Under the pieces are notes generated by a model. It saw only the letters and a list, made by a program, of their open reading frames with translations. It ran no database searches and was not told the DNA's origin. DNA of 64,000 nt from G963677485 sp942492855 (lineage in GTDB: Bacteria; Armatimonadota; HRBIN16): assembly GCA_942492855.1 (NCBI GenBank), contig OW818647.1, forward strand, positions 1,550,001 through 1,614,000, read 5' to 3'. Made by a program: the position numbers and the translations under genes. How positions within the stretch are numbered: position 1 is the stretch's first letter; the number at the start of each line of letters is the position of its first letter. Positions 51,071 through 59,691 of this stretch are shown piece by piece.

Positions 51071-52381
51071 CTACACGCCGTCATGCACCCACTGGCGGAT
51101 CACGGCTGCGGCGCCGCCCTTCACCGGGTCAGCGTAGTAGCCACTGGTGGGCGGGTCGGTGAAGCCCCACACATCGATCAGCACACACCCATGCTGCCAC
51201 ATCGAATTCATGAACTCGGTCCAGCTTTCGGTGGTGTGCTGCTTGATGAAGTAGGTCTCCGCGCAGGTGAATGCGTTGGCTTTGCTGTCGGCGTCTTTCA
51301 GTTTTCGATGCAGATTGTGCAGGTCGTATTCCGCGGTGGCGTTAGACAGCGTGAAGCCGGGCAGGCTGTGCTTGTTTACCGATGCCCAGATCGGTGGCAG
51401 ATGGGTGGAGGGCGTCTCCACCTTGCTGTCAATGCCGACCATGTGGGTGAACAGCCGTTCTTTGGGCAGACCGGCCCTGTTGGCCCACTGCGCCATCCGG
51501 GCGGAGTGACGCTGGATCACGCCAAACAAAAGCTGGTTGCGCAACACGGGGATGGCCAGGTTCTTCTTGATCGCTTCAGCCTTCAGTCTAGCCTCGGTAT
51601 AGCCCATCAGATGCAGGCTGTGGTAGCCGGTCTGGGCCATCTCCCAAGGTTCCATCTGCTTCGGATGGGTGTCATTCACAGCCGTGGGCGGCTTCGAGGG
51701 GTCCATCATATACACCGGCACGCCGGGTTCGTAGGTGGGCACATGCGTCTCCCAGCCAATGGCCATACCGGCGAAGAGATGCTCTCTACCCGCCTTTTTC
51801 AGCCGCTCCAGGCGTCTACGAACTGGTTTGGCGACCCCTTCCACCAGTTGTTTCTGGACGTATTTTTGGTAATCGCGGCTTTCAAAGCAGGGGATGGATG
51901 GATTTGCTCCCCACACACCCCAGTTGAACCAGAACCGAGGTATCCTGGGCTTGGGTTGCTCCGGCGTGGGGAACTCCACCCATTCGCACATCTCCGGCTT
52001 GTCGCGGAACCAGGCAGGGGTGAAGTTTTGGTCATCGACTTGGAAGTAGACCGGCATATCGTGCTTTTCGGCCCAGTCGAAGCCGTTGTTGACCACCTGC
52101 TGCAGTTCGGCGATGCTGGAGCCCAGCAGATAAGGTGACAGGCCAAACCCAACGTGGTGATGTCCTCCAGGGTGCTCGCTCCAAAACGCCTGTTTGATCT
52201 GCATCACCGCCTTTTCCCAAGCGTCCGGGGGCACGTTGGTGAGTTGGCACACGATGTAGCGATCCGTGCCCAGCGGTGTGATCTGGCACTGGCTGCACCC
52301 GGCTGGCACTGTAGCTGGATTGTTCAAGGCTTCCTCCGATACTGGGTATAAAAAGTACTGCGTGTTAATACTGTATGCCAT
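51071..52381 (-). CDS. Putative TIM-barrel glycosidase-like protein, unknown
   Basis: About 436 residues from the chosen ATG at 52381 (MAYSINTQYFLYPVSE). A start 23 codons earlier is open but lies in repeat DNA. The sequence has barrel-like strands (MPVYFQVDDQNFT, FAGMAIGWETHVP, GFTLSNATAEYDL, GCVLIDVWGF) and acidic residues at strand ends (W-E-T in the middle, DVWGF near the end) that could be catalytic. I cannot place it in a GH family. No signal peptide. It is divergent from the GHL6-like gene. Confidence 0.65.
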   Translation of the reverse strand: MAYSINTQYFLYPVSEEALNNPATVPAGCSQCQITPLGTDRYIVCQLTNVPPDAWEKAVMQIKQAFWSEHPGGHHHVGFGLSPYLLGSSIAELQQVVNNGFDWAEKHDMPVYFQVDDQNFTPAWFRDKPEMCEWVEFPTPEQPKPRIPRFWFNWGVWGANPSIPCFESRDYQKYVQKQLVEGVAKPVRRRLERLKKAGREHLFAGMAIGWETHVPTYEPGVPVYMMDPSKPPTAVNDTHPKQMEPWEMAQTGYHSLHLMGYTEARLKAEAIKKNLAIPVLRNQLLFGVIQRHSARMAQWANRAGLPKERLFTHMVGIDSKVETPSTHLPPIWASVNKHSLPGFTLSNATAEYDLHNLHRKLKDADSKANAFTCAETYFIKQHTTESWTEFMNSMWQHGCVLIDVWGFTDPPTSGYYADPVKGGAAAVIRQWVHDGV

Positions 52382-52394
52382 AGATTGGCATGTG

Positions 52395-52535
52395 ACGCCA
52401 TACCACGCGCTAAAGCATAGGCTATTGACATGCCAAGCCTGCTGAAGCACTGTTCGCCCGGTTAGTGTGCGGCTGATACTCCTAGACTGCTTCAGCAGGC
52501 TTGTTGTTCAAGAGCCGAGACATTTATGTCGCGGC
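52395..52535. repeat. Palindromic element, truncated copy D
   Basis: Only the right arm is intact: TCAAGAGCCGAGACATTTATGTCGCGGC (about 52508-52535). To its left are remnants, CACGCGCTAAAGCATAGGCTATTGA (shared with 16057-16080 in reverse and with 55138), AGCCTGCTGAAGCA and GACTGCTTCAGCAGGC. The left arm is lost. Confidence 0.6.
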
Positions 52536-52581
52536 ATCGGAGGCCATCAACCTGTTATTCATTGATGGGTAATGTCTCCTC

Positions 52582-52610
52582 TTGCGCCGGTGACGGGACA
52601 CCGTTATACT
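52582..52610 (+). promoter_or_regulatory. Likely promoter of the GHL6-like gene
   Basis: TTGCGC (52582-52587), a 17-base spacer, then TATACT (52605-52610), 33 bases before the chosen ATG. Confidence 0.5.
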
Positions 52611-52643
52611 TATAGCGAACAGAACCCATATTTAGGAGCCATC

Positions 52644-54653
52644 ATGAACAGCATTGATAAGTTACAAGGACTTCGGTTCCGCCAGATACACCTCGATTTC
52701 CACACCGCGGAGATGATCCCCGGTATCGGTGAGCAGTTTGACGCCGAGGATTTCGCCGAGACGCTGCAAAAGGCCGGCGTGGACTCCATCACGTGCTTTG
52801 CCAGGTGCCACCACGGATATATCTATTACCAGGACACCAAATTCGCCGCCAAACACCCCAACCTGAGCTGTGACCTTCTGACGGAGCAGATCAAGGCGTG
52901 CCATAAGCGCGGTATCCGCGTGCCCATCTATGTGACGGTTGGCTGGGACGAATATATGGCGAAACGCCACCCTGAGTGGCTGCAGCGCGACGATCAAGGC
53001 AAACCCATCTGGGCCGGCCCGTTCAAAGATGGCTGGAAGTTTCTGTGCTACAACACCGAATACATCGACTATGTGGTAGCCCAAACCGAAGAGGTTTTGG
53101 ATGTCTACGGCAGCGAATGCGATGGTTTGTTCTTTGACATCTGTCTGCAGATGCCCTGCTGCTGTTACAAGTGCATCGCCGATATGCAGGCGAAAGGTCT
53201 GAAGCCAGAGAATGTGGCCGACCGCACCGCTTTCGCCCGCGAAGTGATGAACGGCTTCAAAGCGCGCATGACCGCGGCGATCCGGGCAAAAAACAGCGAA
53301 TGCACCATCTTCTACAACGCGGGTCATGTGGGTTCAGGGATGCGCGACAGCCTGGGCAACTACAGCCATCTAGAGCTGGAGTCGCTGCCAAGCGGCGGAT
53401 GGGGCTACGAGCATTTCCCTACCACCGCCCGATACGCGCGCAAGCTGGGCTTCGAGTTCCTTGGCATGACCGGGAAGTTCCATAAATCATGGGCGGACTT
53501 CGGCGGGTTCAAGAACCAGGCCGCCCTGCAGTATGAGTGCTTTCTGAGCATGGCACTGGGCGGCAAGGTCTCCGTGGGCGACCAGCTACATCCCAATGGC
53601 AAGATCAACCAGGCCACCTACGAGCTGGTGGGCAGCGTGTTCAATGAAATGGCCATCAAGGAGCCCTGGTGCGTAGGCGCGGAGTGGCTGACCGAGATCG
53701 CGGTTCTCAGCCCCGAAGCAGTCGATGGCGGACGGCGTTACGAACTCACACAGTCTGCGATGGGAGCCAACCGCATCCTGACCGAAGCTCAGGCCCAGTT
53801 CGACTTTGTGGACTTCGATATGGATCTCAGCCAATACAAGCTGCTGATCTGCCCCGACCTGATCCGCATGAACGAGCGTGAAGCGGCGGTCATCGATGCC
53901 TACGTGGCCTCCGGCGGCAAACTGCTGCTGACCGGTGAATCTGGTCTGACGATGGAGGGTTGCGAATCCCATCTGAAATGCCTGCCCGCCACGGTCAAAG
54001 GGACGGCCCCCTTCAGCCCCAACTACCTGAAAGTCGAGACGTCCATCGGCCAGGGAGTTTATGATACAGAGCACATCATGTATGACGGCGGCCTGGAGCT
54101 GCAAGACAAAGAGGGCACCCAGGTTCTGGCCGAGGTGTGGAACCCCTACTTCAACCGCACTTGGGAGCACTTCAGCTCCCATGCGCAGACCCCTGCCGAG
54201 AAGCCGGCCGGGTATCCCGGCGCGGTCTCTTCCGGCAACGTGGCGATGATTGGCTACCCCGTCTTCAGCATGTACCGACAGCATGGCAACCGCTTCTACA
54301 AGCAGTTGGTGCATAACATCATCGAGCTGCTGGCACCCAAATCCGACTGGCTGCTGCGCTCAAACCTGCCCTCCAGCGCGGACATCACGCTGAACCGCCA
54401 GCCGGATGAGGATCGCTACGTGCTGCATCTGCTGCACTACCCGCACACCCGCAAGTGCGAGGCGATTGACGTAATCGAGGATGTGCTGCCGCTGCATGAC
54501 GTGCAGATAGAGGTCAAACTTCCCGCCGGTTACGACTGTGTGACCACGGCCCCTGAGGGTGCCTCCGTGTCGGCAGAGCGTTGCGGCGATTACCTGCGCA
54601 TCAGCCTGCCGAAGATGCTGGGCCACCAGATGCTGAGCATCAGCAGGAAATAA
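52644..54653 (+). CDS. GHL6 / GH42-like glycosidase with trimerisation-like domain
   Basis: A 669-residue protein. It starts RFRQIHLDFHTAEMIPGIG and continues with DSITCFARCHHGYIYY, VPIYVTVGWDEYMAKRHPEW and CDGLFFDICLQMPCCCYKC, the pattern of the hypothetical glycoside hydrolase 6 (GHL6) barrel. The middle (about 370-540) resembles the beta-galactosidase trimerisation domain (LLICPDLIRMNEREAAVIDAYV..GGKLLLTGESG). A C-terminal beta domain follows. ATG 52644 has TAGGAG 7 bases upstream. It is cytosolic by lack of a signal peptide. Substrate unknown. Confidence 0.8.
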   Translation: MNSIDKLQGLRFRQIHLDFHTAEMIPGIGEQFDAEDFAETLQKAGVDSITCFARCHHGYIYYQDTKFAAKHPNLSCDLLTEQIKACHKRGIRVPIYVTVGWDEYMAKRHPEWLQRDDQGKPIWAGPFKDGWKFLCYNTEYIDYVVAQTEEVLDVYGSECDGLFFDICLQMPCCCYKCIADMQAKGLKPENVADRTAFAREVMNGFKARMTAAIRAKNSECTIFYNAGHVGSGMRDSLGNYSHLELESLPSGGWGYEHFPTTARYARKLGFEFLGMTGKFHKSWADFGGFKNQAALQYECFLSMALGGKVSVGDQLHPNGKINQATYELVGSVFNEMAIKEPWCVGAEWLTEIAVLSPEAVDGGRRYELTQSAMGANRILTEAQAQFDFVDFDMDLSQYKLLICPDLIRMNEREAAVIDAYVASGGKLLLTGESGLTMEGCESHLKCLPATVKGTAPFSPNYLKVETSIGQGVYDTEHIMYDGGLELQDKEGTQVLAEVWNPYFNRTWEHFSSHAQTPAEKPAGYPGAVSSGNVAMIGYPVFSMYRQHGNRFYKQLVHNIIELLAPKSDWLLRSNLPSSADITLNRQPDEDRYVLHLLHYPHTRKCEAIDVIEDVLPLHDVQIEVKLPAGYDCVTTAPEGASVSAERCGDYLRISLPKMLGHQMLSISRK

Positions 54654-54660
54654 ACGCGTA

Positions 54661-54682
54661 GGGGCGTCCGGCCGGACGCCCC
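54661..54682. repeat. Perfect 22-bp palindrome after the GHL6-like gene
   Basis: GGGGCGTCC-GGCCGGACGCCCC reads the same on both strands. It lies in the 54-base gap before the VOC gene and belongs to the GTAGGGGCG repeat type seen at 21.87 and 57.86 kb. Confidence 0.5.
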
Positions 54683-54707
54683 ATTGACCCCCACAGGAGA
54701 CCACAAC

Positions 54708-55079
54708 ATGCAGTTCATGGGCCCTTGCCTGCTCAGTTCACAGGTGCGGAAGATGACCGAATTCTACACAATGCTGCTCAACACCACGGCCGACGGCGAT
54801 GATGTCCATGCCGCCATCAACACGCACGGTGCCGCACTGTCCATCTACAACCCGAACACCGGCGATCCGAACCAGTGGTCGAACGAAGGTTCCGAAGGTC
54901 GGCGGAAATTCACCCTGGGCGTCCGTTGTGACGACGTGGACGCCGAGTATCAGCGGCTGACGGCGCTTGGCGTCGAGGTGCTCGCACCGCCCGAGACCCA
55001 TCCCTGGGGCTGGCGTTCGATGAGTCTGCTGGACCCCGACGGCAACATGATCGACATCGCCTGCCCGGTGATGGTTTGA
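54708..55079 (+). CDS. VOC (glyoxalase/dioxygenase fold) family protein
   Basis: A 123-residue single-domain protein with the vicinal oxygen chelate pattern: an N-terminal strand FMGPCLLSSQVRKMTEFYTMLL, the middle GVRCDDVDAEYQRLTALGVEV and the end TSLLDPDGNMIDIA-like (MSLLDPDGNMIDIA with the metal-type Glu replaced by Asp). Members include glyoxalases, fosfomycin resistance enzymes and dioxygenases. This one cannot be assigned. ACAGGAG precedes the ATG at 54708. It may be co-transcribed with the gene before it. Confidence 0.82.
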   Translation: MQFMGPCLLSSQVRKMTEFYTMLLNTTADGDDVHAAINTHGAALSIYNPNTGDPNQWSNEGSEGRRKFTLGVRCDDVDAEYQRLTALGVEVLAPPETHPWGWRSMSLLDPDGNMIDIACPVMV

Positions 55080-55500
55080 TCAGGGGTATCCCGCCGCGCG
55101 CGGAGGGGAACGCCACATCACATCCCGAAGTCGCCGTCACGCGCTAAAGCGCTGGGCTATTGACCAGTCAAGCCTGTTAAAACAGGCTGCGGCACTTCGC
55201 GTCGATGGTGTATGCCAAAGCATTGGTGCCAGTTATTCACCCGCGAAACCACAACAAATGATAGTAGCCATCCGGCACCCACGAAGTGGGTAAGATTCTT
55301 ATAGCCACGGGTGAGCGTCAGCGTAACCCGTGGTAAGCTGAGCGTCTATCTTACCCCGAAGTGGGTCGTACCACATTAAAGATGCCTACCGGAGATTTGG
55401 CTTGGCTGCAAGCATCGCCGATATATCATACCCTCGCTGCCGTGTCCTTTATGGCGCGGCATTAGCGGTAGCCGCTGATTGATATCGGGTCAATGCCCCT
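55080..55500. repeat. Repeat-filled intergenic region
   Basis: Holds CACGCGCTAAAGCGCTGGGCTATTGA (55137 and on), the hairpin AGCCTGTTAAAACAGGCT (55171-55188, a compensatory variant of AGACTGCTGAAGCAGTCT), ACCCACGAAGTGGGT, and CCACGGGT..ACCCGTGG (55305-55333). No gene seen. Confidence 0.6.
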
Positions 55501-57816
55501 CTACGGCCGCAGCTCCACAATCGAATGCGCGGCCACCTGCACGTCCCTCCCGGCGTACCTGGCCTTCGCGGCGGTGCCGCCGGTGTTCAACAGCAGCACG
55601 CTGCCGTCGCGGAACCGCGTGACATACACGCTGCCGTCGGTTTCGATCATGGGATAGGGTACCTTGGCACCCGGTAGGAAGCGGCCGGGATGGAACACCG
55701 CCTCACGCGCGAACTGCTTTAAATCCAGATCGGCCTTCGGCACGCTGACCACCGCGCCAAGACCCAGCCGTTTGGTGTATGGAGGTTTCGTCAGTTGGTC
55801 CAGGCTCAAGTCATTCATCATGCCAATCCGCGGCGCGCGTATTAACTGCTCGGTATCGACGTCCCCGCTGCCCACGGCCACAGAGGCCACAGCCATGCCC
55901 AGCTTGCGCGGATCGGTATCTGACCCCTGCCATGTCTGCCCGCCGAACTGCAGCCGGATGCTCTTGCGGCCGGCAATCTGCGCCGCCGAGAGCTGGAAGC
56001 TGATCACCTGCAGCCCAGCACCCTGTGGTTTTGCCACCACTTTACCATCCACCACCAACAGTTGTTCGTAGCACTGCTGGTCTTTCAACGCGGCCCGCAC
56101 AGCCACAGTGATGCTGGTCTTGCCGGGCACAGGCAGGTCGATGGCGGACCCGTCGGTGCTCCATCGGTAGCTGGTATCCGGTGCCACAAAGGTGTGGCCT
56201 ATTTCGGGGTCCTGCCATGGCCCCGCCAAGTTCATGGAATCCGACTGGCTGCCCACATCGATCCGATACCTGTCAGGCACCTGATCGGGCAGTTGGTCAA
56301 CCTCAGGCAGCCAAGCTAGCGCTTTGGCCTCGACCGTCTCCACCCTGGCGTTGCACTGCAGCACCAGTAAGCCGCCAGCACGCACCCACTTCTCCAGCTC
56401 GCGTGCCGTTGACCCCTCGATCACAGGTCCGTCCAGCCAGAAGAGCACCCGCTTATGCTTGAGCACACCGGCCAATATCAACCGCTCATCCACGATGTCG
56501 AAGTCGGTCACACCGCGCAGTGCCGAACCGGTCTGGAAGTATCGGCGCATCAACCCCAGATCCCAGGAGGTGCGGTTGAGGAACAGAGCCACATCCACAT
56601 CAGGTTCGCGCTTCACCAGGTATTTCCGAAGTTCACGGTACCTGGCACCGCGCTCACCTTCCGGCTCAGGGTCGTAGGTAAACAGCTCATCAGCACCGGA
56701 TGCGGTGGCGTTATACACACGCGCCGCGATGGCTTCATCACTTACCCCGCCAGCCGGCTCAAATCCGCAGAAGGTGCCGTAGAAGCGACATGAGGTGCCC
56801 ACCTGACGGGTCAGCATATAGTTCATGCCGTAATCGCTGGCCTCGTTGGTGACCCTCAGCCCCGCCTTGTATTTGGCGACCAGCTCCGCCTGAGCGGTGA
56901 TATCCGCGCCCAGCATAGAGCTGCCATCGCCGCCGACGCAGGCCACGATGCGCGACTTCGGCATATACCGCTTTGTTTCACGAAGCCAGAACTCCAGATA
57001 GTCTGTCATGGCTTGGCAATACCATCGCTGCAGATCAAGGCGGGCCCGCCGGTTTGCTGCCTCTTTGGGCAGGAACGGCTGCACCGCATCGAAGCTGGCG
57101 TGGCTGGTCCCCCAGGCCTTGTTCAGGCGTGCGATACTTTTATACTGCGCACCCATGGCTCTTTGAAAGTCCGCCCGGGCGTAGGTATCGCCGCACCAGT
57201 ATCCTGAGTGGACGTGGTAAGGTGCGTCGAGGTAGGTCCAGATGTTTCCACCCGCGGTATACAGCGTCTCACCGAAGTCGCCCGAGATGCCCAGCAGCAC
57301 GCTTTCGATCCGCGTCTCATCGAATTGCTCCGCAAACCGCCGGATGAACTCCGAGACATGCGGGCGCAGATGCGGGTTCCAGATCGACTGGGTGGCGGTG
57401 GCCTCGCCATGCTCCAGGCAGACCGCCGGCACATGCTCCTTCGATGCCTTGAACCACGGCGGTGTGGCATACGCTGGCCCGGCGATCAGGAACGGCAGCC
57501 ACCGGATACCCGCCTTTTTCGCGGCCTGATCGTGAAGATCATAGTAAGAGAAATCCCACTTGCCCTGCTGAGGCTCGCATATCCACCACTTGACGTATGG
57601 CTCCTGAGCGGTGATGCCCTCCTTCGCGGCAATCTGGTAGCGATGGTTGATCGCCTCCTCCGCTTCCTGGCGGCTGTATAGCTTCTGCCCGGGCGGCACG
57701 ACCGGCTGGAAGCCCACGTCGTTGCCCGCGGAGTAGAACATCGGCGCACCGATGGGCAGCCGCCCTGAAGGCACCATGGCGGATGGTTTCTTTGAGGTCT
57801 CTGGTTTGCTGGCCAT
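55501..57816 (-). CDS. GH42-like (clan A) beta-galactosidase-type protein
   Basis: A 771-residue protein starting at MASKPETSKK, with CGGAGA just upstream. An upstream in-frame ATG would add 26 low-complexity residues from repeat DNA. The barrel has KWWICEPQQGKWDFSYYD, VLLGISGDFGETLY (likely acid/base Glu) and GLRVTNEASDYG (a candidate nucleophile Glu). A Rossmann-like trimerisation part (KRVLFWLDGPVIEGSTARELEKWVRAGG) and beta-rich C-terminal domains follow. No signal peptide is evident. It probably hydrolyses beta-linked galactosides or a related sugar. Confidence 0.8.
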   Translation of the reverse strand: MASKPETSKKPSAMVPSGRLPIGAPMFYSAGNDVGFQPVVPPGQKLYSRQEAEEAINHRYQIAAKEGITAQEPYVKWWICEPQQGKWDFSYYDLHDQAAKKAGIRWLPFLIAGPAYATPPWFKASKEHVPAVCLEHGEATATQSIWNPHLRPHVSEFIRRFAEQFDETRIESVLLGISGDFGETLYTAGGNIWTYLDAPYHVHSGYWCGDTYARADFQRAMGAQYKSIARLNKAWGTSHASFDAVQPFLPKEAANRRARLDLQRWYCQAMTDYLEFWLRETKRYMPKSRIVACVGGDGSSMLGADITAQAELVAKYKAGLRVTNEASDYGMNYMLTRQVGTSCRFYGTFCGFEPAGGVSDEAIAARVYNATASGADELFTYDPEPEGERGARYRELRKYLVKREPDVDVALFLNRTSWDLGLMRRYFQTGSALRGVTDFDIVDERLILAGVLKHKRVLFWLDGPVIEGSTARELEKWVRAGGLLVLQCNARVETVEAKALAWLPEVDQLPDQVPDRYRIDVGSQSDSMNLAGPWQDPEIGHTFVAPDTSYRWSTDGSAIDLPVPGKTSITVAVRAALKDQQCYEQLLVVDGKVVAKPQGAGLQVISFQLSAAQIAGRKSIRLQFGGQTWQGSDTDPRKLGMAVASVAVGSGDVDTEQLIRAPRIGMMNDLSLDQLTKPPYTKRLGLGAVVSVPKADLDLKQFAREAVFHPGRFLPGAKVPYPMIETDGSVYVTRFRDGSVLLLNTGGTAAKARYAGRDVQVAAHSIVELRP

Positions 57817-57857
57817 ATGGGTATCTCCGATCTGTTGTTTTGTCTGTGTATACGACG

Positions 57858-58083
57858 TGTAGGGGCGCGGTCTCCGCGCCCTGGGGCGAGGCACACCTCG
57901 CCCCTACGATTTAATAACACGCGCGTAGGGGCAACCCCCCGTGGTTGCCCACCATTTTCATTCGTCCCATCCGTCGCATCCGTCGGATGCCCGGATTGTC
58001 TGAACCACGGATTACACGGATTGCACGGATGTGTTCGGATGGGAAGGGAAATGCCAATCGGGAGATTGGCGTTCCCAGGGGCA
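57858..58083. repeat. Cluster of dispersed repeats
   Basis: GTAGGGGCG at 57859 pairs with CGCCCCTAC at about 57899-57907, with the inner hairpin GGCGCGGTCTCCGCGCC. A second GTAGGGGCAACC follows at 57927. Then come one CCACGGATTACACGG arm (compare 3332-3447) and CCAATCGGGAGATTGGCGTTCCC (compare 59241 and 15551). It fills the gap between two glycosidase genes. Confidence 0.6.
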
Positions 58084-58097
58084 ATACCACCTCGCCC

Positions 58098-59072
58098 CTA
58101 CCGGCACAATTCTGCCGCGACACGCTTCAACGCCTCGTAGGCCGGTTTTGGTGCCAGTTTGGCGGTGACGACGCCCATCGAATCCTCAGGGCCCACGATG
58201 GGGCGGTCGTAGTCCTTCAAGGTGAACCAGTAGACCGCGGCGATCTGGGGTAGTTGGAAAAGCGACCGGTAGCTCTCTTCCAGCAGCTTCGCCTGAGCGG
58301 CCGCCGTGTCCAGCTCGTTGATGCCGCAGCCGATTTCGGTCACCCACAAGGGCTTGTGTGCATCGCCGTATTTGACCATCACCGCGATGGTGTCTTTGAT
58401 CATGCGGATCATATACTCCGCACCCTCATCTGGCCTGGGAAGGGCATAGGGGTGGATGTTCGCCACATCAAACCATCGCTTCCCACCGGCGTCATAGATC
58501 GCCTGAAGGTAGTTCGGTGTCTTGACCGGCGACCAGGGATTGGCGATCACGCCGTTCATCTGCAAGCCACCCAACACCACCTGGCAAGTCGGGTCAGCCG
58601 CTTTGCATGCGCGGTATCCGGACTTCAGGAAGCGCATAAACTGGGCCACATCCGGTAGTGGACGCCAGAAATCTACGCCGTTCTGCTCGTTCCAAATCTC
58701 CCAGTGGTGGATGTCTTTACGGTAACGCCGCACCACAGTGGCCACATAACGGCCCCAATCGGCCACACCCTCTGGTGGGTAGGTGTCAAACCAGCCCTCC
58801 AGCTTCTTACCTTCGGTGCCGTTGCTCCACGCCGGGAAGGACATCAATGTGGCGAGGATGCCGATATTCGCTTTTTTCAGTTTTTCGACGATGGCGTCGA
58901 TCCTGGCAAAATCCCACCGTCCCTTCACAGGCTCCACCGTCACCCACCGGATGGGCGTGCGGACATGCGTGACTCCCGCCTGCTTCATGAGTTCGATCAG
59001 TTGGTCGTCCTCTTTAGGCTCCGACCAGGGAAAGTCATGGTTGATGCCGATCACTCTGGGTTGACGCTTCAT
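58098..59072 (-). CDS. Clan GH-A glycosidase (GH39/GH5-like)
   Basis: A 324-residue single-domain barrel. It starts VIGINHDFPWSEP and has THVRTPIRWVTVEP, the acid/base motif HHWEIWNEQN and the nucleophile motif KPLWVTEIGCG, followed by YWFTLKDYD. These are the standard clan A features. The family could be GH39, GH5 or a near relative, acting on xylosides, mannans or glucans. No signal peptide. GGAGAG precedes the ATG. A GGTATAGTAAC box lies 135 bases upstream (59207-59217). Confidence 0.83.
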   Translation of the reverse strand: MKRQPRVIGINHDFPWSEPKEDDQLIELMKQAGVTHVRTPIRWVTVEPVKGRWDFARIDAIVEKLKKANIGILATLMSFPAWSNGTEGKKLEGWFDTYPPEGVADWGRYVATVVRRYRKDIHHWEIWNEQNGVDFWRPLPDVAQFMRFLKSGYRACKAADPTCQVVLGGLQMNGVIANPWSPVKTPNYLQAIYDAGGKRWFDVANIHPYALPRPDEGAEYMIRMIKDTIAVMVKYGDAHKPLWVTEIGCGINELDTAAAQAKLLEESYRSLFQLPQIAAVYWFTLKDYDRPIVGPEDSMGVVTAKLAPKPAYEALKRVAAELCR

Positions 59073-59107
59073 GCGGGCTCTCCATCTCGATTGGTGTTTA
59101 TACGTAT

Positions 59108-59141
59108 TAGTTCGACCACCGGCGCGGCTTTTCCTTTAGGG
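59108..59141. repeat. Direct repeat, left copy, bounding a 4.5-kb block
   Basis: TAGTTCGACCACCGGC followed by GCGGCTTTTCCTTTAGGG. It recurs in the same orientation at 63580-63613 with three mismatches in 34 bases. Confidence 0.7.
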
Positions 59142-59273
59142 GTGACCATTGAACGCAGGCCGTGTGCAGATGGCGTGGAATCGCAGGGGCACGGCACGCA
59201 TATAACGTTACTATACCGCCAAACCGCGCCTGAAAAGAGGCCAATCGGGAGACTGGCGTTCCCAAGGGCACCC

Positions 59274-59551
59274 TTACTTCAGCTTGACGAGCACGCCCTG
59301 ACCGGGGGCGAGGCCGTATGCCCACGCGATTTACGGTTTGGTTTTGCCACTGAGTTGCCAGGCTTTGTTGGCCGGGATCTCTACGCGGTCGGTTTCCTGG
59401 CCTCATTCGCTCTTCCCGTTGAATCTGAGCGCGCCGCCGACATGCCCTGCGGCCTCCCGTCAAGGCCGCAACCGGAGCTGTCCGCGACCTTCGCGCAGGC
59501 GGCCGAGAGCAGGGCGAGTGTCCTAATGCGCTAGTAAAGGATCGTCTTCAT
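59274..59551 (-). pseudogene. Decayed secreted-protein gene, internal part lost
   Basis: ATG at 59551 (AAGGAT upstream) opens MKTILY, hits a stop, then continues in frame RIRTLALLSAACA like a signal peptide. About 100 bases later another frame reads ALRFNGKSE-stop-GQETDRVEIP, then ANKAWQLSGKTKP-stop-IAWAYGLAPGQGVLVKLK-stop, a convincing protein C-terminus. So the beginning and end of a secreted protein are present with the middle deleted and two further in-frame stops. It lies directly downstream of the large heparinase-like gene. Nothing else is seen between 59552 and 59691. Confidence 0.6.
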
Positions 59552-59691
59552 GGGATGTATCCTTTCAGAGGTTCAAGCCCGGGCCTGAAGTGGCGCCCGG
59601 CCAGAGTTCCAGACGCCACGACCACCATTCTTGCCCTTGGCTCGTTAGACCACCATCCCCTCGTCGGTGACCTCATTTTACGGTATCCTCA

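Noticed and set aside
50993..52138. 381-codon frame opposite the unplaced barrel protein
   Set aside because: Antisense shadow of a real gene in GC-rich DNA; composition is His/Gly/Val-rich with no domain.
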